From an uncultured Jannaschia sp. (GTDB taxonomy: Bacteria; Pseudomonadota; Alphaproteobacteria; Rhodobacterales; Rhodobacteraceae): a stretch of DNA of 57,681 bases. The first letter of the stretch is position 1. Every line of letters starts with the position of its first letter. Position numbers and translations under genes: made by a program. Positions 1 through 9,088 of the stretch are shown piece by piece. The stretch is from NCBI RefSeq assembly GCF_947494025.1, contig NZ_CANLTQ010000018.1, positions 1 through 57,681 of the forward strand, given 5' to 3'. Below the pieces are notes generated by a model. The model was not told the origin of the DNA and searched no databases. It worked only from the letters and a program-made list of their open reading frames with translations.

Positions 1-90
1 GACCTTGGCAGCACCTTTGACGGCTACTGGGTGTCCAGCCCCGCTGCCGTCATCCACCTCGTAAACGCGAAGGACGGTTCTTGGAATTAG
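1..90 (+). CDS. 3' end of an unidentified gene (partial)
   Basis: Frame 1 is open from the first base of the window to a TAG at 88-90, giving 29 residues that end in AKDGSWN. No start is visible because the gene begins outside the window. The stretch is too short to assign to a family, and an open run of this length can occur by chance. It is listed because it ends just before a plausible intergenic region and lies on the same strand as the next genes. Confidence 0.35.
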   Translation, partial: DLGSTFDGYWVSSPAAVIHLVNAKDGSWN

Positions 91-223
91 TCCGCTTTGC
101 CCCCGCGCTGCGGTCGTTCGAAATCGGCGCAGCGAACGGCTGGACGCGATGGTAGTGACCTAAATCGAAGGTTATTGGACACCTTCCTTGAACCCCGTTC
201 AAAAATAGGTTTTCTCGTTTTTC

Positions 224-233
224 GGACATGTCC
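224..233. promoter_or_regulatory. Palindrome upstream of the recombinase, possible res or operator half-site
   Basis: GGACATGTCC is a perfect 10-bp palindrome 26 bp upstream of the recombinase start. Related GGACA words occur at 178 and 253. Serine resolvases often bind short repeats just upstream of their own gene, so this could be part of a res or operator site. That role is inferred from position only. Confidence 0.3.
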
Positions 234-259
234 ATCGGAAAAGAGGGATTTAGGACATC

Positions 260-865
260 TTGGCTCGTACCTTCGCCTACCTCCGCGTCTCGACTGTCGG
301 GCAGACGACCGAAAACCAGAAACAGCAGATCGCCGCCGCCGGAATAGAGGTCGAAGACTTCCGCATCATGGCCGAGACGATCTCGGGCAGCGTCGAGGCG
401 ATGAAGCGTCCGGGCTTCGCGCGTCTCGTCGATCGGCTCGAGGCCGGCGACATGCTGGTGGTCACGAAGATGGACCGGCTCGGGCGCAACGCGGTAGACG
501 TGATGGCGACGATCGAGCGGCTGGGTGAAATGCCGGTTCGAGTGAAGAGCCTCGACCTGGGCGATATTGACCTGACCAGCGCCGCGGGGCGGATGACGAC
601 AAACATCCTCAACGTCGTCGCGCAGTTCGAACGGGAATTGATCGTCGAGCGGACCAGGGCCGGGATCGACCGCGCCAAGGCCGAAGGCAAGCGGCTCGGC
701 CGACCGCCGGCCCTCGATGCCAAGACCCGGGCCGAGATCGACGCCGGACTGAAGAAGGGCGAGACGATCTCCGCCCTGGCACGGCAGTTCAAGACAAGCC
801 GTCAGACCGTGCAGCGTATCCGCGACGGACTAGGCATGGTGAACCCCAAAGCCGAGGAGACCTGA
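260..865 (+). CDS. Serine recombinase (resolvase/invertase family)
   Basis: A 201-residue site-specific DNA recombinase of the small resolvase/invertase class. The N-terminal catalytic domain starts TFAYLRVST, where the Ser of RVST is the expected nucleophile. It continues with KMDRLGRN near residue 75 and an ERELIVERT helix near residue 125. A GRPP hinge leads to a C-terminal helix-turn-helix (ISALARQFKTSRQTVQRI). The length is typical of Tn3/Hin-type enzymes. The start is TTG at 260 behind an AGGA at 252-255; no ATG gives a full catalytic domain. The stop lies 3 nt before the SRAP gene, so the two are probably co-transcribed. It fits a mobile island, but no transposon ends were found around it. 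Confidence 0.9.
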   Translation: MARTFAYLRVSTVGQTTENQKQQIAAAGIEVEDFRIMAETISGSVEAMKRPGFARLVDRLEAGDMLVVTKMDRLGRNAVDVMATIERLGEMPVRVKSLDLGDIDLTSAAGRMTTNILNVVAQFERELIVERTRAGIDRAKAEGKRLGRPPALDAKTRAEIDAGLKKGETISALARQFKTSRQTVQRIRDGLGMVNPKAEET

Positions 866-868
866 GCC

Positions 869-1531
869 ATGTGCAACCTGTATTCCTTGACCCGGGGCCA
901 GGCCGCGATCCGGGAGATTGCGGAGGTCATGGAGGACCTGACCGGCAACCTCGCCCCGCTACCCGCCATTTTTCCCGACCAGTCCGCACCGGTCGTGCGC
1001 CAGACCGCCGATGGCCGCGAACTTGTCATGATGCGATGGGGGATGCCGTCGCCGTCCTTCGCGCTGAAGAACCGCAAGACCGATCCGGGCGTCACCAACG
1101 TCCGCAATCTCAGCTCGTCCCACTGGCGACGCTGGCTGGGCCCCGAGCATCGCTGCCTCGTCCCGTTCACCAGCTTTTCGGAATACCGCGTGGAACAGGA
1201 CAAGAGCCGCACGCCGGTCTGGTTCGCGCGGAACGAGGACCGACCGCTGATGTTTTTCGCCGGCATTTGGACGGAGTGGACGAGCGTCCGGAAGGTGAAG
1301 GAGGGCGAGGTGACGGCCGAGCTCTACGGCTTCCTCACCACCGAGGCGAACGAGACCGTGGGCGCGATCCATCCGAAGGCCATGCCGGTGATCCTGACCG
1401 AACCGGACGAGTGGAAGGCGTGGCTGACCGCACCGTTCGACGAGGCGCGCGCGTTGCAGCGGCCGCTACCGGACGATGTGCTGCGGATCGTAGCGGCGGG
1501 GGAGCGAAGGGATGGTGACGACAATAGGTAG
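869..1531 (+). CDS. SRAP domain protein (YedK/HMCES family)
   Basis: A 220-residue SOS-response-associated peptidase family protein. These proteins bind abasic sites in single-stranded DNA and form a stable crosslink through Cys2 after removal of Met1. The sequence begins MCNLYSLT, so Cys2 is present. Family signatures visible further on are the MRWGMPSPSFALK block near residue 52, a central FTSFSEYR block containing the conserved Glu, and AIHPKAMPVIL with the conserved His near residue 165. The start is fixed by Cys2. It follows the recombinase with a 3-nt gap; SRAP genes are common near mobile and phage DNA, which matches this island. Confidence 0.92.
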   Translation: MCNLYSLTRGQAAIREIAEVMEDLTGNLAPLPAIFPDQSAPVVRQTADGRELVMMRWGMPSPSFALKNRKTDPGVTNVRNLSSSHWRRWLGPEHRCLVPFTSFSEYRVEQDKSRTPVWFARNEDRPLMFFAGIWTEWTSVRKVKEGEVTAELYGFLTTEANETVGAIHPKAMPVILTEPDEWKAWLTAPFDEARALQRPLPDDVLRIVAAGERRDGDDNR

Positions 1532-1759
1532 CCTCGGTTGTTCCGCATTGCGGCGATCGACACGGAGGGCGGAAAGCGGACTTTCGCCGCAAATGCGTGC
1601 CAGACATGGCGCGAAGGTGGGAGCCGACATTCGGACGACGCCGGAACTGCATGTTGATCTGCGCTGCCGCAAGGCCGCTCCGAGCCTAGATCGACCCAAC
1701 AATGACATTTACGAACGTCTGCTTAGCATTGTTCTTGCATAGCTCCGCGTATTAAGAAA

Positions 1760-1772
1760 GGGTATGATACCC
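1760..1772. promoter_or_regulatory. Palindrome before the HTH gene, candidate operator
   Basis: GGGTATGATACCC is a perfect 13-nt palindrome centred 21 nt before the ATG at 1787. It contains TATGAT, which would serve as a -10 element. A repressor bound here would block the promoter of the three-gene cassette. The first cassette gene encodes an HTH protein that is the obvious candidate for autoregulation; this is inference. The wider gap (1532-1786) shows no convincing gene. Confidence 0.45.
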
Positions 1773-1786
1773 AATCTTTAGAGGCT

Positions 1787-2299
1787 ATGGCTGCGCGTTT
1801 GATCCCCACCTCGGAGGCGGCTCGACTAACGGGTCTCTCGGTCGCGACCTTTCGCGAGTGGACAGTTCGACGTGCGCTCATCGCACCCGACGTCTCTCCG
1901 GCGGGGAAAGGGTCTTCGGCGAAGTTCGCGTGGCAGACAGTTCTCGTCCTGCGTATCGCCGCTCTTCTCAAGGATCGCCTGCACATCGAATTGCAAGCCC
2001 ATCGGGGCTCTTTCGCCGAGCTTCGTGCACTCCTAGGGCGGACGTCTTTCGTTAAGCTTTGGGGTTGTCGGCTTCTCTGCGATCTGGACGGGAGTTGGGA
2101 GACGTTCGGCCCGGCAAATGAAGCTGATCCCGATAATTCCATCGTACTGGTCCTCGATCCGCATCTCGTAATTCTGCGAGACGGGTTCGCCCTTCCGAGG
2201 CAGCCCGGCCCAGAGCAGCTCGACCTGTTTACTTTGCCGGCGCTGCATGGCGAGGGGAGGCGGCGTATCGAGGCAGCCACCATCAGGCGATCGGCATGA
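1787..2299 (+). CDS. MerR-like helix-turn-helix protein, first gene of a restriction-like cassette
   Basis: A 170-residue protein with a MerR-like DNA-binding N-terminus: IPTSEAARLTGLSVATFREW forms the helix-turn-helix, followed by a wing-like VRRALIAPDV segment. The remaining 110 residues are not recognised and lack the long dimerising coiled coil of true MerR regulators. The ATG follows a TTTAGAGG Shine-Dalgarno-like sequence. The stop overlaps the methylase start by ATGA (2296-2299), so the genes are translationally coupled. The likely role is control of the cassette, perhaps through the palindrome just upstream. A specificity or phage-sensing role cannot be excluded. Confidence 0.7.
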   Translation: MAARLIPTSEAARLTGLSVATFREWTVRRALIAPDVSPAGKGSSAKFAWQTVLVLRIAALLKDRLHIELQAHRGSFAELRALLGRTSFVKLWGCRLLCDLDGSWETFGPANEADPDNSIVLVLDPHLVILRDGFALPRQPGPEQLDLFTLPALHGEGRRRIEAATIRRSA

Positions 2300-5200
2300 A
2301 TGGCTCTGACAGGCACGCGCTTCGCTGGCTCGAGCAGCTCGGCTATACCGCCGAGCCGGACGTCCTCCATATCCGCGGACGCTCGGTGGAAAAGACGCAC
2401 CCGTTTGCTTTGGAAATTGAGACGCTCCTGAAGCCCGACGGCGCGATCCGCGCGCGGGCGGTCTTCGACGTTGAGGGCATCCCGACGGTGATCTTCGTTG
2501 ACGAGAATGGCGGGGATCCGGACCGCCCCACGCTCGATGCGATCCGCAAACGCATCTGGAACCAGAACCTCGCGACGGTGGTAATCGAACTCGGCGAGGC
2601 GGAGGCCACGGCCGTCCCGGTGAGGCGGCTGGCAGACGCCCAAGAGACTTTGCGGATTGACGAGGTGCGTGTGGACGGCCCGTTCTCGGCGCTGGACGTG
2701 GCAAGCGCGAACCTGACGCGCAGGAAGCCCGCTTGGTTCGACATGAAGGCGCGGGTCGACGCAAAGCTGCTCGAGAACCTCAGCCGGGCGGTCGACGGCA
2801 TTGCTCGGAACGGCCTCGAGGAGTCGGCGCGCCTAGACGAAGAGGATGGGCGCGCGCTCGCTGAACTCCTGATGGGGCAAGTCCTCTTTATCTCCTATCT
2901 CGAGCACCGTGGTATCGTCGGCGAGACCTACCGGTCCCGGCGGGACGTGCGCGCGATGCATGGTCTCGTGGCCGAGGCGGATCGCGATGGCGTGCGGTGG
3001 CTGATTGAGCGTCTGCGCGAGGATTTCAACGGCGACTTCCTCGGGAACGATCGCCATCATCCGTGGAACGCCCTAGCGAAGACGGGGTTCGAAACGCTCA
3101 ACGCCTTCTTACAGCAGACCGATCTGGACACGGGCCAGCAAGCGTTCTGGAACTACGACTTCTCCTTTATCCCCGTGGAGCTACTTTCGGGGCTCTACGA
3201 AGCGTTCCTGTCGAAGGAAGAACAGGCGACGAACGGCGCGTACTACACGCCGCGCAACCTTGCGGTACTAGCGATCGATCAGGCGCTGGACGCCTCGCCC
3301 GCGCCTCTCGACGAGACGATCTTCGACGGTGCCTGCGGATCGGGGATCCTTTTAACGACGGCCTATAGGCGTCTGATCGCGCTCTCTGAGCATGCGGCGG
3401 AGACGCCGCTCGGCTTCACCGAGCGTGGCGAGCTACTGAGGCGGTCGATCTTTGGCGGCGACATCAATCCGATGGCGTGCCGGGTCACCGCGTTCAGCCT
3501 CTATCTATCGCTGCTCGAAGGGCTCGACCCCAAGGACATCTACGAAGCCCAAGAGAAGGAGGGGACGCGACTTCCATCTCTCGAGGGCACGAATCTCGTC
3601 CGCGGTTGGAACGATGCGGACTTTTTCTCCAAGGCGCATGGGTTCGCAGGCCGCCGGTTCTCGATGGTCATCTCGAACCCCCCTTGGGCGGAGGCTGCGG
3701 GGGGCACATGGTCCTCAATGGACGACTGGGCAAAGGCGGCTGGCCTGCCGATCGCCCGTCGCCAGATCGCCGGGGCGTTCACCGAGCGGGCGCTCGAGTT
3801 CCTAGCGGAGGGCGGCGTGGCCTGCTTCCTCCTCCCCATCGGTCAGTTCCTGGCGCCGACGAGCGCCGACTATGTAAGTCGTCTCTTCTGCCGATATCGC
3901 CCGCTCAGGCTGACGAATTTCGGTGACCTGCAGAACCTCCTCTTTCCGAGCGCGGAGAACACCTGTCACGTCTTCCTAGGCCAACGGCGGGCTGCCGAGG
4001 TGAACGGGCCGGCCCCGATGGAGGCGTTCGAGTATCTCGTGCCCAAGGCAGATTTGAGCTTGGTATATGGCCGCCTCACCATGCAGTCGGCCGACCGTCA
4101 CATGGTACCGACCCAGTCGGTGATCGACGATCCAAAGCTGCTGGTGGCCTTGATGTGGGGCGATGCGAACGACCTCGCAATTTGGTCGCGGCTCGCTATC
4201 CGCGGCCGTCTTGCAGACTTCTGGGAAGGCCCGCCGCTTTTCAGACGTTGGGTCAAGCGCAAGGGCATCCATCGAATGGACAAGTCGCGGCAGGCCGTGA
4301 GCGCTGAGCCTTTGCGGGCGATGGATCATGTCACTGTCGAGGCGTTGCGAACTGGGTCTCCGGTTCTCCACCGCGATCTTCTCCGATCATGGCCCGAGGA
4401 GACCGAGACGGTAGTTGGTCTGTCGGACGGGGTCCAGCGCGTCTTCAACGGCCCGCGCGTGCTCTTCCCCGATGGGTTCTCGCGCGAGGAGCCGAACATT
4501 CGCGCGGTCTATTTCGATGGGCTGGCGACGTTTACTAGCAGCGTCGGTGTGATCGCGGGCAAGGCAGAGGACGCCGATCTCCTGAAGTTCTTGGCCGCCT
4601 ATTTGCGGTCCGCGCTGGCTCGCTACTTCCTCGTCATTAACGGTTGGAAGCGCCTGACCGATCGCAACGCGATGCATCTAAAGGATGTCGAGGGCTTCCC
4701 CTTCTTCATGCCTGAGGGGGCTCCGGACCCGAAGGCGGCCGACGCCGCACTTCGAAAGGTGGTCGGTTGCATTGACGAGATCGCCGCGCTGCCCGAGCTC
4801 GATCAGAAGCGCGCCTACGGTGCTGCAAGGGCGGAGATCGATGATGCGATTTTCCGGTATTTCGGCCTCTATGAGGAGGAGCGTGCGCTCGTCCTCGAAA
4901 CTTGCGAGGTGATCCTCCCGTCCGTGCGGCCGCGGAACTACAGGAGTCTCGACACGCCAATTCAGCGGCCTGCGGCGCAAAAGGATTTCAACCGCTATGC
5001 GTCGGGATTGGCGGATGCACTGACCTCGTGGCGGGAGCGGACGAGCGGACAGGGCCGTTTCCGAGTCGAGGTCTTTGCATCCGAGGGTGATCGTCAGGGG
5101 CGGGTGGGGATTGCGCGCGTTCATTATGAGGAAGCGCCCACTGGGCCACCACTGGCACAGGCGCGAATGAACGACGCAGCGGTGATCGAGACCTTGGGTG

Positions 5201-5412
5201 TCCTGCGCGAGGCGGGCCTGCATGTGATTCCGAGTGGAGAATACATGGGGCTAGTCCCCGATATTCACATTTGGGTCGGCGGCGATCTCTACGTAGTGCG
5301 GCCCCTCGCGCGCCGCAACTGGACTCTCAGGCAAGCCCTGCGCGACGCGGAGAGGATCGTTCGGGACGTGCAGCAGCGGGTGCCGGAGCCGCGAGAGAGG
5401 CTGAGCACTTGA
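2296..5412 (+). CDS. Large N6-adenine DNA methylase of a restriction-like cassette
   Basis: A 1038-residue protein with a gamma-class N6-adenine methylase core. The AdoMet-binding motif I, FDGACGSGIL, begins near residue 342. The catalytic motif IV, NPPW, is at residues 461-464. Before the core, GAYYTPRNLAVLAID is the usual motif X region. The first 300 residues and the last 350 lie outside the methylase and could hold nuclease and target-recognition parts, as in type IIG enzymes. I see no clear nuclease motif in them. Both ends overlap their neighbours (ATGA at 2296, TTGA at 5409), so three genes form one unit. Its length exceeds HsdM and is closer to type IIG or PglX-like methylases, but no Pgl/BREX partner is present. 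Confidence 0.85.
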   Translation: MNGSDRHALRWLEQLGYTAEPDVLHIRGRSVEKTHPFALEIETLLKPDGAIRARAVFDVEGIPTVIFVDENGGDPDRPTLDAIRKRIWNQNLATVVIELGEAEATAVPVRRLADAQETLRIDEVRVDGPFSALDVASANLTRRKPAWFDMKARVDAKLLENLSRAVDGIARNGLEESARLDEEDGRALAELLMGQVLFISYLEHRGIVGETYRSRRDVRAMHGLVAEADRDGVRWLIERLREDFNGDFLGNDRHHPWNALAKTGFETLNAFLQQTDLDTGQQAFWNYDFSFIPVELLSGLYEAFLSKEEQATNGAYYTPRNLAVLAIDQALDASPAPLDETIFDGACGSGILLTTAYRRLIALSEHAAETPLGFTERGELLRRSIFGGDINPMACRVTAFSLYLSLLEGLDPKDIYEAQEKEGTRLPSLEGTNLVRGWNDADFFSKAHGFAGRRFSMVISNPPWAEAAGGTWSSMDDWAKAAGLPIARRQIAGAFTERALEFLAEGGVACFLLPIGQFLAPTSADYVSRLFCRYRPLRLTNFGDLQNLLFPSAENTCHVFLGQRRAAEVNGPAPMEAFEYLVPKADLSLVYGRLTMQSADRHMVPTQSVIDDPKLLVALMWGDANDLAIWSRLAIRGRLADFWEGPPLFRRWVKRKGIHRMDKSRQAVSAEPLRAMDHVTVEALRTGSPVLHRDLLRSWPEETETVVGLSDGVQRVFNGPRVLFPDGFSREEPNIRAVYFDGLATFTSSVGVIAGKAEDADLLKFLAAYLRSALARYFLVINGWKRLTDRNAMHLKDVEGFPFFMPEGAPDPKAADAALRKVVGCIDEIAALPELDQKRAYGAARAEIDDAIFRYFGLYEEERALVLETCEVILPSVRPRNYRSLDTPIQRPAAQKDFNRYASGLADALTSWRERTSGQGRFRVEVFASEGDRQGRVGIARVHYEEAPTGPPLAQARMNDAAVIETLGVLREAGLHVIPSGEYMGLVPDIHIWVGGDLYVVRPLARRNWTLRQALRDAERIVRDVQQRVPEPRERLST

Positions 5413-6125
5413 GCGATCGGACTGCATGGCGGGCAGCGTTTCCGATCCGGCCGGCGACGGAAGCTGTCGAGGCAATCATCGAGGGTTGGACGCGTCTGGC
5501 GGCGACGGAGCTTCCGCAGTTCAACCCTAGGACGCGCGAGGACAAGCTGACGAAAGCGCTGAAGTTCCAAGTAGAGCGGGACGTCGCCCGGAGGCGGGGC
5601 CTACTCGGCGGATGGACGGCGGAGAACGTGATTGGGACTGTCAATCCCGCCACTGGCGAGATCACGGAGCAGCGTCGAACTGACATCTCCTATCATTGGA
5701 ACGATGCGCTCCAATCAATGAACCTCGTGTTCGAGTTCAAGCGAGTCGGTCGTGGAAAGGGCCACCGGGACCATTATCTCGGGCCGAACGGTCTGGAGCG
5801 CTTCGTGAACGGCATCTACAGCGAAGGGCAATCTGTAGCGGCGATGGTCGGGGTATTGCTCGATCCCAAGGACGAGGTGATCCCACCACTGCGCAAGACG
5901 CTCGAGGAGATCGATCCAAACGGACCGCTCCAGTTGCGTAAGACGCCCGCGGGCACGTCGTGTATTGATCCGTCCGGTCTCTTTGCTGACGCGCTGTTTG
6001 ATACCGTGCACGACCGGGCGCCGCCCGTGGGGCCGCCGCACGGATCGATCCATGTCTCACACATCTTCCTCGCGTTCGGCTATCCGACCACGACGCGGCG
6101 CCCTAGGAAGAAGGCTGCATCCTGA
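5409..6125 (+). CDS. Putative PD-(D/E)XK nuclease subunit of the cassette
   Basis: The frame is open further upstream, but that part overlaps the methylase. The TTG at 5409 overlaps the methylase TGA (TTGA) and gives a 238-residue protein starting MSDRTAWRAAFP. I do not recognise a named family. The core has an early conserved-looking Glu (TREDKLT, E44), then Asp92 in RTDISYH and E109-F-K111 in LVFEFKRVG, each near a hydrophobic strand. That order, D followed 17 residues later by E-x-K, matches the PD-(D/E)XK nuclease fold. Coupling to a methylase makes a restriction nuclease the simplest reading; this is inferred from motif and context. Confidence 0.65.
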   Translation: MSDRTAWRAAFPIRPATEAVEAIIEGWTRLAATELPQFNPRTREDKLTKALKFQVERDVARRRGLLGGWTAENVIGTVNPATGEITEQRRTDISYHWNDALQSMNLVFEFKRVGRGKGHRDHYLGPNGLERFVNGIYSEGQSVAAMVGVLLDPKDEVIPPLRKTLEEIDPNGPLQLRKTPAGTSCIDPSGLFADALFDTVHDRAPPVGPPHGSIHVSHIFLAFGYPTTTRRPRKKAAS

Positions 6126-6348
6126 GGCAGAAACAAGCGAGCGGCCTAGGCCCGATAGATCGTCCGAAGCGGACATTCGGCTTGTAATAATCGACGGCAG
6201 TTCAGTCTGCACAGTTGACCTTCATCAACTCGCCAATGCTGCGTGCCACTGTGAAGGTCCGCTCTGGGGAAGCTGCACTGCGGCGCGCAGCGGCCATGCG
6301 AATGACCGGTAAGGGCCGAAATGTCAGGTTCACAACCAGGGCAGCAGC
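6126..6348. other. Gap between convergent genes, nothing identified
   Basis: This 223-bp stretch separates the cassette from the 3' end of the disrupted YcaQ-like gene on the other strand. I see no gene, strong hairpin or repeat in it. Confidence 0.5.
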
Positions 6349-7229
6349 TCACGCTTTCATCCAGTCCTCGAGCAACTCCACCGACGTGGTGCCGGCGAGT
6401 TTGCCCATCCTTGCGATCTCGGCCAACAGTCCCGCGTGGCGCGCCTTGCCAAACCGCTCACCGGTCTCTGGCCAGAAGGCGCGCACCCGGATTGCCTGAC
6501 CGACGCGCCGAGCGTCGAGCCGCCCGATTGGACGGTCCCCCTGCATGACGGGAAAGACGTAGTAGCCGTATGTCCGCTTGGCCTCGGGTACGAAGATCTC
6601 GATCCTGAAGCGAAACCCGAAGAGCCGTTCAGTTCGTGCCCGATCGCGCAGGACGGGGTCGAACGGGCTTAGAATGCGAACGCGCGAAGACGGGGCGGGC
6701 AGTGATGCAGCGCGGTCCAACATCGCTTCCGTCGTGAAACACCGGCGGCGGGCGCCGTCGGCCATTTCGATGTCCGCTTCGACGATCCGCCTCGCGGCCA
6801 GCGCTGCGGCGCACCAGGCCCTGGCCTCGTCGCGGCTCGCGATCTCGAAGAAGGCCGCGAGTTCGCCGCTCGTCGCGAACCCCAGTCTCTCCAGTGTCTC
6901 GGACATGGCCCAGTTGACGATCTCGGCGTCCTCACGGCGGACGGAAAGGTATTCCTGCGGGATAACCCGTTCAGGAAGATCGTAGTACTTCCGGAATCCT
7001 CGCCGATGGCAGACCGCGATCCGGCCAGAGCGCCAGAGGAACTCGAGGGCCGTCTTCGACGGATGCCAGTCCCACCAGCCGGACGATTTCTTTTCCTCGT
7101 TCTCCCCGACGTCGAGCGAACTGACCGCCCCGTGATCCGTAATGAGCTTTAGAATGGTTTCGAGTTCGTCTTGCCAACCGTCGCGTTGCGACGCAGGCCA
7201 GCGTTTTCGCATCCGGGCTTCGTCGCGTT

Positions 7230-7237
7230 CGAACTTC
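7230..7237. repeat. Target-site duplication, left copy
   Basis: CGAACTTC here recurs at 8601-8608 on the other side of the element. Eight base pairs is the usual duplication for IS256-family insertion. Confidence 0.9.
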
Positions 7238-8600
7238 GATGGTGTCCCGGGACGTGGTGTAGCTCATCATGGGCCTCGCGCTCACTGGCGGGCCGAGCAG
7301 GTCAGTCGCGCTGCGCAGCAGGCAGGCTGACCATCACATCATCGCAGACCGGCGTGAGCGTTTCCAGCGTCATGTAACGGCCGCGCTGGACGGTCCATTC
7401 CTCGGTCTGCTCCAACAGGATCGCACCCACCAGTCTCCGGATCGAGGCCTCGTTTGGGAAGATCCCGACGACGTCCGTGCGTCGCTTGATCTCGCCGTTC
7501 AGGCGCTCAATTGGATTCGTGCTGTGTAGTTTCGCTCGGTGCTGGGCGGGGAAGGTCATGTAGGCCAGCACGTCCTCCTCCGCCGTGTCCATGAGCGTGG
7601 CCAACTTCGGCAGCTTGGGCCGCATCTGGTCCGCCACCAGCCGCCACTGGGTCTTGGCCGCAGTATGGTCGGGCTGCGCAAAGGCGGTGGCGATGAAGGC
7701 CGAGACCACCCTGCGGCTGCTCTTGCCGGCATGAGCGAGCGCATTACGCTGGAAATGAACCCGGCAGCGCTGCCAGGTGGTCGACAGCACCCGGGCCGTG
7801 GCCGCCTTGATGCCTTCATGCGCATCACTGATCACCAGCTTCACGCCGGAGAGGCCGCGGCGCACGAGGTCGCGCAGAAACTCTGTCCAGAAAGGTTCGG
7901 CTTCGGAAGCCCCGATCGCCATGCCCAGCACTTCGCGCCGGCCGTCGGTGTTGACGCCCACCGCGATCGTCACGGCAACAGATACGATCCGGCCACTCTG
8001 GCGCACCTTGAGGTAAGTCGCGTCGATCCAGAGGTAGGGCCATTCGCCCTCGATCGGGCGAGTGAGAAAGGCATCCACCCGTTCATCGATATCTTCGCAG
8101 AGCCGGCTAACCTGGCTCTTCGAGATGCCGGTCCCGCCCATGGCCTGCACGAGGTCATCCATCGATCGCGTCGAAACGCCATGGACATAGGCCTCTTGGA
8201 TAACGGCCGTCAGCGCTTTCTCGACCGAGCGCCGCGGCTCGAGAAAGGACGGGAAGTAGGAGCCGGTGCGCAGGCGCGGGATGCGCAGCTCGACACTACC
8301 GGCCCGGGTCTGCCAGTCGCGATCGCGGTAGCCATTGCGTTGCGCCAGCCGCTCAGGGGTCTTCTCGCCGTAGTCGGCGCCAGTCTTGGCACCGACCTCC
8401 AGCTCCATCAGACGTTCGGCGGCAAAGCCGATCATCTCACGCAGTAGATCAGCATCTCCGCTCTTCTCCACCAGCGCGCGGAGGTCCATCATCGGTTTGG
8501 TCATCGGGTCTATCCCTCGGTTCAGGTTGGTTGTCGCAACCCGACCCTACCGAGAAACCCGATGGCCACCGACAGCTACACCACGTCCCGGGACATCATC
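7238..8600 (-). mobile_element. Complete IS256-family insertion sequence (1363 bp)
   Basis: The element is bounded by 27-bp terminal inverted repeats at 7238-7264 and 8574-8600 that differ at one position. The shared core is GTCCCGGGACGTGGTGTAGCT, read inward. It encodes one transposase on the minus strand and is flanked by an 8-bp duplication. All parts appear intact, so it may still be active. It interrupts the YcaQ-like gene. Confidence 0.95.
7302..8504 (-). CDS. IS256-family transposase
   Basis: A 400-residue transposase of the Mutator/IS256 type. It shows the N-terminal GRNGYRDR-like region ([17 protein letters not shown]) and the IPRLR block. The first catalytic Asp lies in [11 protein letters not shown] and the second in [12 protein letters not shown]. 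The C-terminal Glu block is [26 protein letters not shown]. The CRVHFQRN block typical of the family is present. Its length is normal for IS256 and no lesion is visible. It fills the element almost completely, leaving about 64 and 96 bp to the ends. Confidence 0.97.
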   Translation of the reverse strand: MTKPMMDLRALVEKSGDADLLREMIGFAAERLMELEVGAKTGADYGEKTPERLAQRNGYRDRDWQTRAGSVELRIPRLRTGSYFPSFLEPRRSVEKALTAVIQEAYVHGVSTRSMDDLVQAMGGTGISKSQVSRLCEDIDERVDAFLTRPIEGEWPYLWIDATYLKVRQSGRIVSVAVTIAVGVNTDGRREVLGMAIGASEAEPFWTEFLRDLVRRGLSGVKLVISDAHEGIKAATARVLSTTWQRCRVHFQRNALAHAGKSSRRVVSAFIATAFAQPDHTAAKTQWRLVADQMRPKLPKLATLMDTAEEDVLAYMTFPAQHRAKLHSTNPIERLNGEIKRRTDVVGIFPNEASIRRLVGAILLEQTEEWTVQRGRYMTLETLTPVCDDVMVSLPAAQRD

Positions 8601-8608
8601 CGAACTTC
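8601..8608. repeat. Target-site duplication, right copy
   Basis: CGAACTTC is identical to 7230-7237. On the minus strand, its GAAGTTCG continues exactly into the frame of the other half of the disrupted gene. Confidence 0.9.
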
Positions 8609-9037
8609 AAACGCCACATCGGATAGTAGCGCATCGGGATCACCGCGGCGTCGTGGGTCCAGTGCTCGAACCCCGTCCGCCGACGGGCGACGAGCGCCTC
8701 GAGGGCGGATGGACGGTACTGCCCGCGCCGCGACCACAGGATCAGATCGTGCGCCCGGGCAAGCGTGTTGACGCTGTCGATCTGTACGAAGCCGAGGCCA
8801 TCGAGGACCGTCTCCAGATCATGCCCCTTTGCTGGAGCCTGAACCCGGACGCAGCAGCAGGTGGCGGTCGAGGAAGAGCCGGCGGGCGGTCGGGTTGGTC
8901 AGAAAAGGGCGTGTCATCTAGGCACAATACCGGCGCCGGGGGCGTACAACAGTGTTCCCGCTCCCGAGCTTCCCTCAGGCTACAGCACGCATTGTCCAAT
9001 ACCGAGGCAGGAATTCGGTCCAACCCGCACGCGAGTG

Positions 9038-9066
9038 TTGATTGCAATGCAATCACTCTCTAACCT
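9038..9066 (+). promoter_or_regulatory. Promoter with a palindromic operator for the toxin-antitoxin pair
   Basis: TTGATT (9038-9043) and TAACCT (9061-9066) are spaced by 17 bp and look like -35 and -10 elements. Between and over them lies a perfect 8-1-8 palindrome, TGATTGCA-A-TGCAATCA (9039-9055). FitAB and VapBC complexes repress their own promoters through such inverted repeats, so this is probably the autoregulatory site. The antitoxin ATG is 22 nt beyond the -10. Confidence 0.65.
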
Positions 9067-9088
9067 GACACGTAAGGTGGAGGACGCC

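Larger units (their letters stand above)
6349..8917 (-). pseudogene. YcaQ-like winged-helix protein, split by an IS256 element and frameshifted
   Basis: The gene would start at the ATG on the minus strand at 8917 (MTRPFLTNPTARR). Family hallmarks lie in the first part: GFVQIDSVNTLARAHDLILW and FEHWTHDAAVIP. The C-terminal 287 residues (7212 to 6349) are open and contain winged-helix and substrate-domain blocks. YcaQ proteins are DNA glycosylases that unhook interstrand crosslinks. Two lesions are visible. A 1-nt frameshift near 8830 (AGCAAAGGGGCATG on the minus strand) creates an early TGA. An IS256 element occupies 7238-8600. Removing the element and one 8-bp duplication restores an open frame reading MWRLKFERDEAR, which proves the two halves were one gene. 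Confidence 0.88.
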
